Positions 35,713-35,796 of a stretch of DNA of 35,796 nt are shown here, one piece after another. Within the stretch, counting starts at the first letter, position 1, and each line of letters opens with the position of its first letter. Source of the stretch: Paracoccaceae bacterium (lineage in GTDB: Bacteria > Pseudomonadota > Alphaproteobacteria > Rhodobacterales > Rhodobacteraceae); NCBI GenBank assembly GCA_003354145.1, contig PIVL01000009.1, positions 1 to 35,796 of the forward strand. The letters are read 5' to 3'. A model generated the notes under the pieces. That model ran no database searches, was not told the DNA's origin, and saw only the letters and a list, made by a program, of their open reading frames with translations. The position numbers were made by a program, and so were the translations under genes.

Positions 35713-35747
35713 GTGTTGTTGCTGGCGTTGTCGCACCACAACAACAC
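35713..35747. repeat. Inverted repeat between FNR box and ccoG
   Basis: Nine-base perfect arms, GTGTTGTTG (35713-35721) and CAACAACAC (35739-35747), with a 17-base centre. It lies where the -10 region and transcript start of ccoG should be. It could be a second operator or a leader hairpin. No T-run follows on either strand, so it is not a usual terminator. Confidence 0.5.
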
Positions 35748-35754
35748 GCCTACT

Positions 35755-35768
35755 TTGACATAGGTCAA
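35755..35768 (-). promoter_or_regulatory. FNR/FnrL-type binding site upstream of ccoG
   Basis: TTGACATAGGTCAA is an imperfect palindrome matching the FNR consensus TTGAT-N4-ATCAA at 8 of 10 fixed bases. It is 56 bases upstream of the ccoG start, a good place for a -41.5 activator site. In Rhodobacter the rdxBHIS genes are known to have an FNR-type site, which fits. Confidence 0.82.
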
Positions 35769-35796
35769 AAAGCGCATCCACCGGGTATATTTTCCG

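Overview
The window looks like chromosomal DNA from a marine Rhodobacterales (Roseobacter-type) alphaproteobacterium. The evidence is the gene order murA / DUF2948 / (acetyltransferase) / hisD / UPF0262 / low-molecular-weight phosphatase, the mreBCD-mrdA-rodA cell-shape cluster, and a ccoGHIS (rdxBHIS) block with an FNR-type box upstream. This assignment rests on recalled family and synteny knowledge, not on a search. Both window edges are open: ccoNOQP probably lies just beyond the right end, and position 1 falls in non-coding DNA upstream of nadE.

Layout. Positions 147-2695 hold nadE and, convergent to it, a class III nucleotide cyclase fused to an FHA domain. Positions 2700-4560 form a less GC-rich pocket with a Fic-family AMPylase, an unusual upstream array of CACAA-N6-TTGTG palindromes, and tRNA-Thr(GGT), whose 3' end faces the Fic gene. 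Positions 4730-9450 are a mostly housekeeping run: a small conserved basic protein, murA, DUF2948, a GNAT acetyltransferase, hisD, UPF0262 and an LMW-phosphatase-like protein. Positions 9629-15227 are mreB, mreC, mreD, mrdA (PBP2) and rodA, which encode the lateral-wall elongation machinery; a GhrA-type hydroxyacid dehydrogenase follows. Positions 16174-16570 hold no intact ordinary gene, but contain an HMA metal-binding domain relic (or recoded gene) in which the first Cys of CxxC is a TGA codon.

Positions 16571-25095 are a homoprotocatechuate (3,4-dihydroxyphenylacetate) meta-cleavage operon: the divergent MarR regulator hpaR, then hpaF, hpaE, hpaD, an aromatic-amino-acid-decarboxylase-like gene, hpaG, hpaH, hpaI and an MFS transporter. 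HpaD cleaves the ring, HpaE oxidises the semialdehyde, HpaF, HpaG and HpaH isomerise, decarboxylate and hydrate, and HpaI releases pyruvate and succinate semialdehyde. The PLP decarboxylase is translationally coupled to hpaG, which suggests that amines or amino acids such as DOPA or tyrosine feed the pathway. No HpaBC hydroxylase is present in the window.

Positions 25183-31447 carry asd with a clear terminator, an AT-rich secreted DUF4139 protein, a divergent beta-carbonic anhydrase, a small Hpt-like protein lacking the phosphorylatable histidine, and a coupled pair (M17 aminopeptidase and YkfC-like NlpC/P60 endopeptidase) that would suit cytoplasmic murein-peptide recycling. Positions 31452-35699 (minus strand) are ccoG-ccoH-ccoI-ccoS for cbb3 oxidase assembly.

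The most interesting items are the Fic operator array, the TGA-interrupted HMA sequence with a possible SECIS-like stem, the decarboxylase inside the hpa operon, and the degenerate Hpt protein.
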